Source of the DNA: Ruminococcus gauvreauii
GTDB taxonomy: Bacteria > Bacillota > Clostridia > Lachnospirales > Lachnospiraceae
Assembly (NCBI RefSeq): GCF_025151995.1
Contig: NZ_CP102290.1
Location: forward strand, 1,054,001-1,118,000
Length of the DNA stretch: 64,000 nucleotides
Direction: 5' to 3'
A program made the translations under genes and the position numbers. Shown piece after piece: positions 16,119 to 24,529 of this stretch. A model generated the notes under the pieces. That model saw only the letters and a list, made by a program, of their open reading frames with translations, had not been told where the DNA came from and ran no database searches. The stretch's first letter is position 1, and the number at the start of each line of letters is the position of its first letter.

Positions 16119-16511
16119 TTATCGCAATATCTCTGCCAGAGACTTGGATTTGAGTTCATCCTGAAGCAGCTTCTGTACTCTGAGCAGTTCCGCATGCACA
16201 TAACACGGCTGTTCCGGCAGATTTCGACTGCAGCTTTTCCTCATGCAGTGTGTGATCGCAAAATCCGGTTCGATAGCCAAAATAATATCATACAAATATA
16301 ATTCTTCCGGATTTTTAATAAGCATACATCCGCCATGTGTTCCACGGGTCACGCGGACAATCTGTGCCTTCTCCAGTTTTTTTAATATTTTATATGCAAA
16401 AGCCTCTGGAATCTCTTCACATTCACAGATATCTTTGGCTCTGATTTTTTCTCCGCTTCTCAGTGCCCGCACAATACGGATTGCATAATCGCTTTCTTTT
16501 GTGAACAGCAT
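16119..16511 (-). CDS. Rrf2-family transcription regulator with cluster-type cysteines
   Basis: 130 residues. N-terminal winged helix (MLFTKESDYAIRIVRAL, RAKDICECEEIPEAFAYKIL, GTHGGCMLIKNP). C-terminal CMRKSC...QPC has three Cys spaced like the [2Fe-2S] ligands of IscR/NsrR-type members, so sensing of iron-sulfur status, nitric oxide or redox is plausible. A strong promoter lies upstream. Likely targets are itself and perhaps the neighbouring radical SAM activase. Confidence 0.85.
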   Translation of the reverse strand: MLFTKESDYAIRIVRALRSGEKIRAKDICECEEIPEAFAYKILKKLEKAQIVRVTRGTHGGCMLIKNPEELYLYDIILAIEPDFAITHCMRKSCSRNLPEQPCYVHAELLRVQKLLQDELKSKSLAEILR

Positions 16512-16547
16512 TGGTTACTCCTTTTGTGGACTATTTTATCTACTATC

Positions 16548-16576
16548 AGTATAGCAAAGCGGGAATCAAACGTCAA
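16548..16576 (-). promoter_or_regulatory. Promoter of the Rrf2 gene
   Basis: Minus strand TTGACG, 17 bases, TATACT. Rrf2 proteins usually repress their own gene, so an operator probably overlaps, but none is obvious. Confidence 0.7.
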
Positions 16577-16598
16577 ATCAAAAGTATCCTGCTACGCA

Positions 16599-16640
16599 AA
16601 AACACCGTATGATCGGCAAATAGCGATCTTACGGTGTTTT
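16599..16640 (-). terminator. Terminator after tRNA-Pro
   Basis: AACACCGTA-GATCG arms and their complement close over a short loop, then TTTTTG on the minus strand; the + strand copy also ends in a T run. Confidence 0.75.
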
Positions 16641-16649
16641 TTTCATCAG

Positions 16650-16723
16650 TCGAAGCGACAGGATTCGAACCTGCGGCCTCTGCGTCCCGAACGCAGCGCT
16701 CTACCAAACTGAGCCACGCTTCG
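16650..16723 (-). tRNA. tRNA-Pro(CGG)
   Basis: 74 bases. Acceptor CGAAGCG/CGCTTCG, anticodon arm CTGCG-TTCGGGA-CGCAG with anticodon CGG, T arm GCAGG-TTCGAAT-CCTGT, discriminator A. Confidence 0.93.
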
Positions 16724-16811
16724 TCAACCAGCTTTGTTATTATAGCATTGGCATTTTAGAAAATCAAGTACTTTTTGGAATTTTTTTATTTTTTTCCATT
16801 TATTTAAAAAC

Positions 16812-16845
16812 AAAAGAACCGCCACTACCCAGCGGCGATTCCTTT
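16812..16845 (-). terminator. Terminator after the 3D-domain gene
   Basis: Minus strand GAATCGCCGC, GGGTAGT loop, GGCGGTTC then TTTTGTTTTT. Confidence 0.7.
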
Positions 16846-16855
16846 ATCCGTAATT

Positions 16856-18169
16856 TTATCCTACAATATAAACGTCTGCGTACTGCATTCCAAAGTTCAA
16901 TGCCTGCTGATGACTTCCCATAAAGATATCAACATGTCCGTATGCCGTTCCGCGGTCTTCTACTGTATAGACCTGTCCATTAATCATTAATTTGGTACCA
17001 AACGGAATTCCTCCCATGGCTACAGTTCTGCCCGGAGTCGGTGCCGTCCCACTGGCTGTTGCACCGCCTGACCACTGACCGCAGCATTTGCTGCATGAAC
17101 AGTATGCCGTCAGTTTAAAGCTTCCGAGATAGCTTCCCTGTGAACTGCTCCCTGAATCTGAAGAAGTCTCTGAACTTTCCGGTTCTTCCTCCTCCTGTTC
17201 AGTTTCTTCCTGATTCGCTTCTTCCGAAATCTGCGGCTGATCGCTTGTCCCGCTCTCCGTATCAGTATACTCCGGCTCGTCTGAACTCTCGTTTGCCGAA
17301 AGCTCCTCACTGTCAGTCTGCTGATCTTCCTGTTCGGAAACCTGAGCAGCCTTTTGGGCTGCTGCTTTTTCTGCTGCTTTCTTCGCAGCTGCCTCTTCCG
17401 CCGCTTTCTTTGCTGCAGCCTCTTCGTCTTTTGCCTGTTTCAGCAGGGCATTGATATCTGCTTCCTGACTGCTGATTTTATTCAAAAGAACTGCTTCCTC
17501 AGATTCCGCGTCCTGGAGATCTGCAGCATATGTATTGATCTGATTATATGTAATCTGGACTAATTCTTCAACTTGTCCCTGCTGTTCAGCACTCTCTGCA
17601 CGCAGTGCTTCGATCTCGGCCTTTTCTGTTTTAATCGTCTCTTCATGCCGAGCGATCGTCTCTTTTGTCTCCTGATAACTCTTCAGCATATCTCTGTCAT
17701 ACCGTGAGATCTGTGAAATATTGTCTGCCCTGTTCAGGAACTCTGAAAAACTGCCGGAGTCAAAAAGCATTTCCAGATAACCCGAATTCGTCTGCTCATA
17801 CATATAACGAATACGGAGTTTCATATCCTCATACTGCCGGGCTTCTTTCTCTTTCGCTTCCTCAAGCTCTGCCTGAACCTTTTCAAGTTCCCGCTGCTTT
17901 TCTTCTGACTGCTTCTGGAGTTTTTCCAGACTGTTCTTCAGATCAGTCAGCTGAGTGTTCAGCTCGTCCAGATAAGCTTCAGATTCTCCTTTTTTGGATT
18001 CCAGATTATCAATTCTGTTCTGAGCCTCATTCAATGATGATTCTGTCTGCTGCTTTGCTGCTCTGGCATCCTGAATTTTATCCTGTGTTGTGGCTGCCAA
18101 CGCCGGCATTGCTGTCGTCACAGCCAGAATTCCCGCTAATAGAAAACTTAATAATTTTTTACGATTCAT
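16856..18169 (-). CDS. Secreted coiled-coil protein with C-terminal 3D domain, cell-wall hydrolase-like
   Basis: 437 residues. Signal peptide 1-26 (cut after ALAA), long coiled coil to ~245 of the PcsB/CwlO N-terminal type, an Ala/Lys-rich KKAAEEAA stretch, an acidic Ser/Glu linker to ~345, then a 3D domain with FKLTAYCSCSKCCGQWSGG, GIPFGTKLMINGQVYTVEDR and HVDIFMG. 3D domains belong to lytic transglycosylase-related proteins such as YocH and stationary-phase survival factors. The second and third Asp (VEDRG, HVDIF) are present; where YocH has the first Asp this protein reads VAMGG. The coiled coil probably positions the enzyme at the wall. Exported and probably not membrane-bound. Confidence 0.8.
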   Translation of the reverse strand: MNRKKLLSFLLAGILAVTTAMPALAATTQDKIQDARAAKQQTESSLNEAQNRIDNLESKKGESEAYLDELNTQLTDLKNSLEKLQKQSEEKQRELEKVQAELEEAKEKEARQYEDMKLRIRYMYEQTNSGYLEMLFDSGSFSEFLNRADNISQISRYDRDMLKSYQETKETIARHEETIKTEKAEIEALRAESAEQQGQVEELVQITYNQINTYAADLQDAESEEAVLLNKISSQEADINALLKQAKDEEAAAKKAAEEAAAKKAAEKAAAQKAAQVSEQEDQQTDSEELSANESSDEPEYTDTESGTSDQPQISEEANQEETEQEEEEPESSETSSDSGSSSQGSYLGSFKLTAYCSCSKCCGQWSGGATASGTAPTPGRTVAMGGIPFGTKLMINGQVYTVEDRGTAYGHVDIFMGSHQQALNFGMQYADVYIVG

Positions 18170-18329
18170 AATAAAATACCTCTTATTTTTCGTTCGTGAA
18201 TGTAATTATAACACAGTTCTTCACAAAATAAAAGCTATTTTTTAACACTCTGTAACATATGTGTAATAAGTCGTAGTTTTTTTGTATATTTTTCGACTAA
18301 ATCTCCCACAATATATGGGTTATGGAGAG

Positions 18330-19724
18330 TCAATTTTTGCGCCATGCACACAAATACTTGTTTTTTAAGACTCCATTCACCAATTTTCCCCATCCCAGAG
18401 AAAATCGTTCGACACAGACGAGCTTCCAGCCATTTTCCTGCCCGCATTCCCCTGCTTCGACAGATATCGTCTCCCCCTTCAAATAACGCTCCACTCTCTC
18501 GTCCTCCGCTGGCAGCATGATCACAGATTCGAACTCTTCGGGACGAAGTGCCATCGCAAACGGCTGCTGCGGCTCAAAACGATTTTTCTTAAGGTCTCCC
18601 AGGTAAAGACCATTTCTCAGAAACCGAAGTCCTTTAACTTCCCGCTGAAATTCCGGCACTTTATATACCTTATCGCCCCGCACATCAATCCCGGCTGTAA
18701 ATCGCTCTGCATTCACTTTCCGGCAAAAGGTCTCCAAAAGCTGGCGTCTGCTTTTTTCCATTCCCCGGAAAGACTGGCAGCCTCCCCCATTTTTACAATC
18801 TGAATTCTTCTGAAGAGTGCCGTCCTTTTTCAAAAGCGCCATGAAATGACCTTCTCCCCGCATTCTGTGCGGCCAGATCCGGACACATTTTTCTAATTGG
18901 GCATTTCCGTCACCCCACGCCGGATTCCCCTTCGAAAAACCCTCATACGGCTCAATGTCCATCAGACTCATGTCCTGATGTTCTGCAAGCAGCCTTGATA
19001 TGCTGCCTTCATTTTCCTCACCGGAAAATGTGCAGGTGGAATACAACATCAACCCGCCCGGCTTTAACATCTTTACCGCATTATCCAGAATATCCCTCTG
19101 CAGCTTTGCAAAATATGCCGGTCTGCTTTCATCCCATACCGCTGCTACTTCCGGCTCCTTCCGAAACATTCCTTCTCCGGAACACGGCGCATCCACCAGT
19201 ATCTTATCAAAGTATGCTTCAAAACAGCGGCTTAGGTTTCCGGGTTTTTCGTTCGTTATAAATGCATTTTCAATGCCCATCAACTCAATATTTTTCAAAA
19301 GTGCTTTCGCCCGTGATGTGCTGATTTCGTTGGCAACCAGAAGGCCTTCCCCGCCGGTCAATGCCCCCAGCTCGGTGGCCTTTCCCCCGGGTGCCGCGCA
19401 CAGGTCCAGAACCCTGTCGCCCTTTTCCACAGGAAGACGAGAGGCAGGCGTCATCGCACTCGGTTCCTGCAGATAATAAAGTCCTGCAAAATAAAAGGGA
19501 TGTCTGGAAGGCATATCTTCCTCCCGGTAAAAGTACCCATTTGGCACCCAGGCAACCGGCGTGATTGGAAATGGGGCAATGGTTTCAAATTCCTGAGGTG
19601 ATATTTTCAATGTATTGACTCTCAGCCCAAACTGCCTTGGCTCATCATAGCTTTTTAAAAATTCCTGATACTCTGCACCAAGCATCTGCTGCATCCTGGT
19701 GATGAATCCCTGCGGCAACTCCAT
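18330..19724 (-). CDS. rsmF: 16S rRNA m5C methyltransferase, RsmF/YebU type
   Basis: 464 residues. N-terminal PUA-like substrate part, then the Rossmann core: VLDLCAAPGGKATELG (SAM loop), DAPCSGEGMFRKEP (motif IV Cys) and YSTCTFSGEENE (motif VI Cys), the two cysteines required by this RNA (cytosine-5) methyltransferase family. The C-terminal part contains a PUA-like domain ending KYLCAWRKN. Members modify 16S rRNA. It is monocistronic: a terminator (19757-19789) separates it from spoVG. Confidence 0.9.
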   Translation of the reverse strand: MELPQGFITRMQQMLGAEYQEFLKSYDEPRQFGLRVNTLKISPQEFETIAPFPITPVAWVPNGYFYREEDMPSRHPFYFAGLYYLQEPSAMTPASRLPVEKGDRVLDLCAAPGGKATELGALTGGEGLLVANEISTSRAKALLKNIELMGIENAFITNEKPGNLSRCFEAYFDKILVDAPCSGEGMFRKEPEVAAVWDESRPAYFAKLQRDILDNAVKMLKPGGLMLYSTCTFSGEENEGSISRLLAEHQDMSLMDIEPYEGFSKGNPAWGDGNAQLEKCVRIWPHRMRGEGHFMALLKKDGTLQKNSDCKNGGGCQSFRGMEKSRRQLLETFCRKVNAERFTAGIDVRGDKVYKVPEFQREVKGLRFLRNGLYLGDLKKNRFEPQQPFAMALRPEEFESVIMLPAEDERVERYLKGETISVEAGECGQENGWKLVCVERFSLGWGKLVNGVLKNKYLCAWRKN

Positions 19725-19756
19725 GTTTCATACCCTCCTTACACTGTATTTCGCAG

Positions 19757-19789
19757 AAAAACCCTGCCGGTACTTAAGTATCGGCAGGG
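19757..19789 (-). terminator. Terminator of the glgC-glgD-spoVG operon
   Basis: Minus strand CCCTGCCGATAC / GTACCGGCAGGG with a TTAA loop, followed by TTTTTCTG. Confidence 0.85.
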
Positions 19790-19844
19790 CACATAATTAT
19801 CATATTCTATATAATATCACATAAACCGGCTGTTTGTCTATGTT

Positions 19845-20123
19845 TTATTCAGCGACGGCTTCTTCCATATCCATCGCCTCTTCATATTTCCCTAAAATAA
19901 TGGTCTGGATCCTTTCCCGTGTCTGAGAATTGATTGGATGTGCAATATCACGATATTCCCCATCTGTAGCCTTTCTGCTCGGCATAGCAATAAACAGACC
20001 CTTTTCTCCTTCAATAACTTTGATATCATGAACAACAAACTCTTCATCTATGGTGATGGAAACCACCGCTTTCATTTTTCCTTCTTTAGCAACCTTCCTA
20101 ACTCTTACGTCCGTAATATTCAT
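19845..20123 (-). CDS. spoVG: Septation regulator SpoVG
   Basis: 92 residues from MNITDVRVRKV; AAGGAG lies before this ATG and the longer reading from 20168 overlaps glgD. It shows the conserved SpoVG blocks AVVSITIDEEFVVHDIKVI, GLFIAMPSRK and DIAHPINSQTRERIQ. SpoVG is a small RNA/DNA-binding regulator of sporulation and cell-surface genes in Firmicutes. It sits 25 bases after glgD in the same unit; pairing with glycogen genes is not the usual Bacillus context. Confidence 0.92.
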   Translation of the reverse strand: MNITDVRVRKVAKEGKMKAVVSITIDEEFVVHDIKVIEGEKGLFIAMPSRKATDGEYRDIAHPINSQTRERIQTIILGKYEEAMDMEEAVAE

Positions 20124-20148
20124 AACCTTTCTCCTTCCTGTTCTCCCT

Positions 20149-21273
20149 CTAGATGACGTAGCGTGCATTATTTTCCACTACGATCTTAATGCCGTCTTCC
20201 CCGCAGTGATAAGAGTTTGCACGCACTGTATCACGACTCTCAACGATACAGTTCTCAATATGAGTGTTGTCCCCCAGATATACCCCATTTAAAATAATCG
20301 AATTTTTAATCACACAGTTATTCCCAACGTATACTTTCTTAAACAGCACTGAATTTTCCACATGCCCGTTGATAATACAGCCGCTGGAAATCAGACTGTT
20401 TTTCACCTGGCTGTCCGGATTATATTTTGCCGGCGGAAGGTCATCAATCTTGGAACAAATTCCAGGATTGTCAGAAAAGAAATGTTTGCGCACTTCTGGT
20501 TTCAGGAAATCCATATTTGTCTGATAGTAGGACTCTACCGTGGAAATATTACTCCAGTAAGTATCAATCTTATAACCATAGATTCTCTTAAGGTTTTTAT
20601 AACGGATCAGTACATCATTTACAAAGTCATGACGGTCTTCCAGCGCACACCGCTCAATCATCTCGATCAGCTGACGCCTTCTGATGATATAAATGCCCGT
20701 AGATATTGTGTTGGAAGTCGAAATCATCGGCTTCTCATCGAATTCTTCAATCCGATGATCCTCGTTCATTTTCAGAACACCAAAACGGCTGATATCAGTA
20801 CCTGCCTCGCAGTCTGTACATACGACGGTTACGTCTGCACGCTTCTTAATATGGTATTCCAAAACTTTATTATAATCCAGCTTGTATACACCATCCCCGG
20901 ATGCAATAACGACATACGGCTCGTGGCTGCTCTTTAAAAATTCAAGATTCTGATAGATTGCATCGGCCGTACCGCGGTACCACCAGCTGTTATCAGATGT
21001 GACGGTTGGCGTAAACACATAAAGACCCCCTTGTTTACGTCCGAAATCCCACCACTTCGAGGAACTTAAATGTTCATTTAACGATCTGGCATTATACTGT
21101 GTCAGAACAGCTACTTTCTGAATATGAGAGTTAGACATGTTGCTCAGCGAGAAGTCGATACTCCGGTAACTTCCTGCAACAGGCATTGCCGCAATCGCAC
21201 GCTTCTTTGATAATTCCCTCATCTTATTACTGTTTCCGCCTGCCAGAATAATTCCCAATGCTCTCATACTCAT
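20149..21273 (-). CDS. glgD: Glucose-1-phosphate adenylyltransferase subunit GlgD
   Basis: 374 residues. Nucleotidyltransferase N-terminus with GIILAGGNSNKMRELSKKRA instead of the full pyrophosphorylase motif, followed by a left-handed beta-helix built of hexapeptide-like repeats (NSVLFKKVYVGNNCVIKNSI). GlgD lacks catalytic residues of GlgC and acts as a regulatory partner in Firmicutes ADP-glucose pyrophosphorylase. Its ATG overlaps the glgC stop by four bases, favouring stoichiometric production. Confidence 0.92.
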   Translation of the reverse strand: MSMRALGIILAGGNSNKMRELSKKRAIAAMPVAGSYRSIDFSLSNMSNSHIQKVAVLTQYNARSLNEHLSSSKWWDFGRKQGGLYVFTPTVTSDNSWWYRGTADAIYQNLEFLKSSHEPYVVIASGDGVYKLDYNKVLEYHIKKRADVTVVCTDCEAGTDISRFGVLKMNEDHRIEEFDEKPMISTSNTISTGIYIIRRRQLIEMIERCALEDRHDFVNDVLIRYKNLKRIYGYKIDTYWSNISTVESYYQTNMDFLKPEVRKHFFSDNPGICSKIDDLPPAKYNPDSQVKNSLISSGCIINGHVENSVLFKKVYVGNNCVIKNSIILNGVYLGDNTHIENCIVESRDTVRANSYHCGEDGIKIVVENNARYVI

Positions 21274-22541
21274 TTACCATCCTTCCCAATTATTGCTCCG
21301 CCGCTTGCAAGCTCTCCGCCCGGATAGTCTTCAAGCGTGGTCGTACCGGTAATTGCAGTATTTTTTCCGATTACTACATTAGACGGAATCACACTGTTTT
21401 CCCCAACTGTTACGAGCCCGAAGCTGTAGACTGCCGGTTTCAGCACATTGAGTGCTTCCTCTCCGGCTCCCATCACCACGTTGCTGCCCACCGTAACATT
21501 CTCCGCAATAATCGCCTTATCAATTACGGTTCCGGCACCAATCCGACAATGCCTCATAATAATCGAACCGCGCACAATGGCTCCCTCTTCAATCGTGACA
21601 TCTGCACCTATGACTGAATTATGTACTTCGCCATAAATCTCAGATCCCTCACTGATCAGACTCTTTTCCACCACTGCATCATTTGAAATATACTGAGGAC
21701 GGATAATATCGCCCTTTGTATAAATTTTCCAAAACTCTTCATATAAATTAAATTCCGGTATGATGTCAATAAGCTCCATATTGGCTTCCCAGTAGGAACC
21801 AAGTGTACCGACATCTTTCCAATAGCCATTGAACTCATACGCAAAGAGACGCTTTCCATTGTCTCTGCAGTACGGCAGGATATGTTTGCCGAAATCACAG
21901 CCTTTTTGTTCCCGCAGCGCCACCAGGGACTCTTTCAATGTCTTCCAGCTGAAAATGTAGATACCCATAGATGCCAGGTTGCTTCTCGGATTCTCCGGTT
22001 TTTCTTCAAATTCCGTAATCCGTCCGGTTTCATCCGTTATCATGATACCGAACCGGCTGGCTTCCTCAAGCGGCACCGGCATCGTAGCAATTGTTACGTC
22101 TGCCTTATTCGCCTTATGGAAATCAAGCATCACTTCATAATCCATCTTATAAATATGGTCTCCTGACAGTATCAGGACATAATCCGGATTATAGCTTTCC
22201 ATGTAATCCATATTCTGGAAGATTGCGTTTGCGGTGCCCGTATACCACTGACTGTTTTCACTTTTTTCATACGGAGGAAGGACTGTTACACCGCCGACAT
22301 TCTTATCCAAATCCCACGGTATACCAATTCCGATATGAGCGTTCAAACGCAATGGCTGGTACTGTGTTAATACACCTACCGTGTCTACGCCGGAATTAAT
22401 ACAATTGCTGAGCGGAAAATCAATGATTCGATATTTGCCGCCAAATGCTACTGCTGGTTTTGCCACTTTCTCTGTCAATACGCCCAGCCTGCTGCCCTGC
22501 CCTCCTGCAAGCAGCATAGCGATCATTTCTTTCTTAACCAT
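21270..22541 (-). CDS. glgC: Glucose-1-phosphate adenylyltransferase GlgC
   Basis: 423 residues from MVKKEMIAMLLAGGQGSRLG; AGAGGTGAT precedes that ATG, while the longer frame to 22604 crosses the promoter. It makes ADP-glucose from glucose-1-phosphate and ATP for glycogen synthesis. The motif GGQGSRLGVLTEKVAKPAV, the sugar-phosphate segment FEEKPENPRSNLASMGIY and a C-terminal beta-helix are intact. First gene of glgC-glgD-spoVG. The glycogen synthase and branching enzyme genes are not in the window. Confidence 0.94.
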   Translation of the reverse strand: MVKKEMIAMLLAGGQGSRLGVLTEKVAKPAVAFGGKYRIIDFPLSNCINSGVDTVGVLTQYQPLRLNAHIGIGIPWDLDKNVGGVTVLPPYEKSENSQWYTGTANAIFQNMDYMESYNPDYVLILSGDHIYKMDYEVMLDFHKANKADVTIATMPVPLEEASRFGIMITDETGRITEFEEKPENPRSNLASMGIYIFSWKTLKESLVALREQKGCDFGKHILPYCRDNGKRLFAYEFNGYWKDVGTLGSYWEANMELIDIIPEFNLYEEFWKIYTKGDIIRPQYISNDAVVEKSLISEGSEIYGEVHNSVIGADVTIEEGAIVRGSIIMRHCRIGAGTVIDKAIIAENVTVGSNVVMGAGEEALNVLKPAVYSFGLVTVGENSVIPSNVVIGKNTAITGTTTLEDYPGGELASGGAIIGKDGK

Positions 22542-22572
22542 GCAATCACCTCTTGTCATATATAATAAATGA

Positions 22573-22601
22573 ATTATATCATACTTTAGCACATTAGTGA
22601 A
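22573..22601 (-). promoter_or_regulatory. Promoter of glgC-glgD-spoVG
   Basis: Minus strand TTCACT, 17 bases, TATAAT, 31 bases before the glgC start. Confidence 0.6.
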
Positions 22602-22758
22602 CAACTTTTACATATTTTTATCCTTATAAACATCTGTTTTTAGAACAATTTACCTAAAATTCGACTAATTTTTACGCGAAACCGGGATTTTCGCCCCAGC
22701 AATAGTTCCTATCGGTTATACATTACTATACAATTCATACAGCATCTCAAAGAAACCC

Positions 22759-22787
22759 TTTTCATTTTTTTAACTTAAGCGTATAAT
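22759..22787 (+). promoter_or_regulatory. Possible murC promoter
   Basis: TTTTCA, 17 bases, TATAAT; AAAAGGAG and ATG follow at 22820. Confidence 0.45.
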
Positions 22788-22819
22788 ATTTTTAATTACA
22801 TAGAAAAGGAGTTACTACA

Positions 22820-24199
22820 ATGTACACCATAGATTTCAATCAGCCTATGCACATCCATTTCATCGGCATTGGAGGCATCAGCATGAGCGGTCTCGCCCAG
22901 ATTCTGCTGAAAGAAAACTTTCAGGTCTCCGGGTCCGACGCAAAGGAAAGTGCTTTGACAAAACAGCTGGAAGAAAAAGGTGCCGTCCTCTATTACGGAC
23001 AACGCGCCTCCAACATTGATGATTCTGTGGACCTGGTGGTCTACACAGCCGCTATCCATCCGGATAACCCGGAATATGCAGCGGCTGCTGAAAGATCGAT
23101 TCCCATGCTCTCACGCGCCCAGCTTCTGGGGCAGATCATGAAAAATTATGAAATACCGATCGCCGTATCCGGCACTCACGGAAAGACGACAACAACTTCC
23201 ATGCTTTCTCATATACTGATGCAGGGCGACTGTGATCCGACAATATCCGTAGGAGGCATCCTTCCATCCATTCATGGAAATATCCGTGTCGGAAACTCCG
23301 GTACATTTATCACCGAGGCCTGCGAATATACGAACAGCTTTCTCAGCTTCTTCCCAAAGATCAGTATCATTCTGAACATGGACGCCGATCATCTGGATTT
23401 CTTTAAAGACATCGATGACATTCGACTTTCATTTCGGAAATTCGCAGAACTGCTGCCGGATGACGGCACATTGATTATCAACAGCGATACCCCCGAATAC
23501 GAGACCGTCACAGACGGGCTTTCCTGCCGAGTCATCACATACGGCCTGAATACCAATGCCGAATACACGGCTGACGCCATCAGTTATGACACCTTTGGCC
23601 ATCCCACCTTTGACTGCCTCAGAAACGGAACCAGAATCGGAACTTTTTCCCTGAAGGTTCCCGGTCTTCACAATGTTTCAAATGCGCTGGCGTCCATCGC
23701 GGCCGCGCAGCTTTTTGAACTTGACTGTGATACCATTCAGGAAGGTTTTTCCAGTTTTCTGGGAACTGACCGGAGATTTCAGTATAAAGGCGAAATCGGC
23801 GGTGTCACGGTCATTGACGACTACGCACACCATCCGACTGAAATAGAAGCCACCCTGACTTCTGCAAAAAACTATCCGCATAAAAAATTATGGTGTGTCT
23901 TCCAGCCGCATACCTATACCCGCACCAAGGCATTGCTGCATGAGTTTGCCAGGGCTCTGACACATGCGGATACTGTCATTCTCTGCGATATTTACGCGGC
24001 ACGTGAGAAAAACACCATCGGCATCACCTCGAAAGATCTTCAGGCCTGTATTCAGGACCTGGGAACCGAGTGCCTGTACTTTTCAACTTTTGATGCTATT
24101 GAAAACTTTTTACTGGAAAATTGTACACACGGCGATTTGTTGATAACTATGGGGGCGGGAGATGTCGTCACCATCGGCGAAAAGCTGCTTGGTCAGTGA
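22820..24199 (+). CDS. murC: UDP-N-acetylmuramate--L-alanine ligase
   Basis: 459 residues. FIGIGGISMSGLAQIL is the N-terminal UDP-binding loop, GTHGKTTTTS (about 118-127) the ATP site, and the C-terminal domain carries DDYAHHPTEI, characteristic of Mur ligases. It adds the first amino acid of the peptidoglycan stem in the cytoplasm. It stands apart from other division genes, followed after 330 bases of DnaA-box DNA by a replication operon. Confidence 0.95.
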   Translation: MYTIDFNQPMHIHFIGIGGISMSGLAQILLKENFQVSGSDAKESALTKQLEEKGAVLYYGQRASNIDDSVDLVVYTAAIHPDNPEYAAAAERSIPMLSRAQLLGQIMKNYEIPIAVSGTHGKTTTTSMLSHILMQGDCDPTISVGGILPSIHGNIRVGNSGTFITEACEYTNSFLSFFPKISIILNMDADHLDFFKDIDDIRLSFRKFAELLPDDGTLIINSDTPEYETVTDGLSCRVITYGLNTNAEYTADAISYDTFGHPTFDCLRNGTRIGTFSLKVPGLHNVSNALASIAAAQLFELDCDTIQEGFSSFLGTDRRFQYKGEIGGVTVIDDYAHHPTEIEATLTSAKNYPHKKLWCVFQPHTYTRTKALLHEFARALTHADTVILCDIYAAREKNTIGITSKDLQACIQDLGTECLYFSTFDAIENFLLENCTHGDLLITMGAGDVVTIGEKLLGQ

Positions 24200-24200
24200 T

Positions 24201-24393
24201 TTATCCACACTATCCACAGTGTTATACACATTTTTTGTGTGTATCCGCTGTGGATTTTTTGTGTATAACTCCGTTAACATAATTTTCGACACCAGATTGC
24301 GCATTTTCGACGTTTTTTCCATATGAAACGACATTTCCGGTTGCAAATATTGACAAAGCCACATACTTATCCACATCATCCACACTTTCCACA
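24201..24393. promoter_or_regulatory. DnaA-box cluster upstream of replication operon
   Basis: Perfect TTATNCACA boxes at 24201-24209 (+), 24222-24230 (+), 24260-24268 (minus) and 24367-24375 (+); one-mismatch boxes at 24210-24218 and 24376-24384; weaker ones at 24249-24257 (minus) and 24385-24393. Pairs sit head to tail with no gap. Such density is far above chance and suggests DnaA binding that controls the dnaD-like operon or titrates DnaA. Confidence 0.85.
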
Positions 24394-24454
24394 ATTTAGC
24401 CTGTTTTTACTCCGATATACCCCCTGTAAAAAAAGGCTATTCTCTTTCTGACAT

Positions 24455-24468
24455 GTGTATGCTATAAT
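24455..24468 (+). promoter_or_regulatory. Extended -10 promoter of the DnaD-like gene
   Basis: TGCTATAAT (24461-24468) is an extended -10; no good -35. It places the transcript start near 24475, after the first ATG (24455), and so supports the start at 24530. Confidence 0.55.
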
Positions 24469-24529
24469 GTGTTTGACCTCAGGAAAACATGTAATTTTCC
24501 TGGGAATTTACGGATATGACGGTGATTTT

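Noticed and set aside
24201..24393. Possible chromosomal oriC
   Set aside because: DnaA boxes fit, but dnaA, dnaN, rpmH and gidA are not nearby and no long AT-rich unwinding tract is obvious; regulatory or titration cluster preferred.
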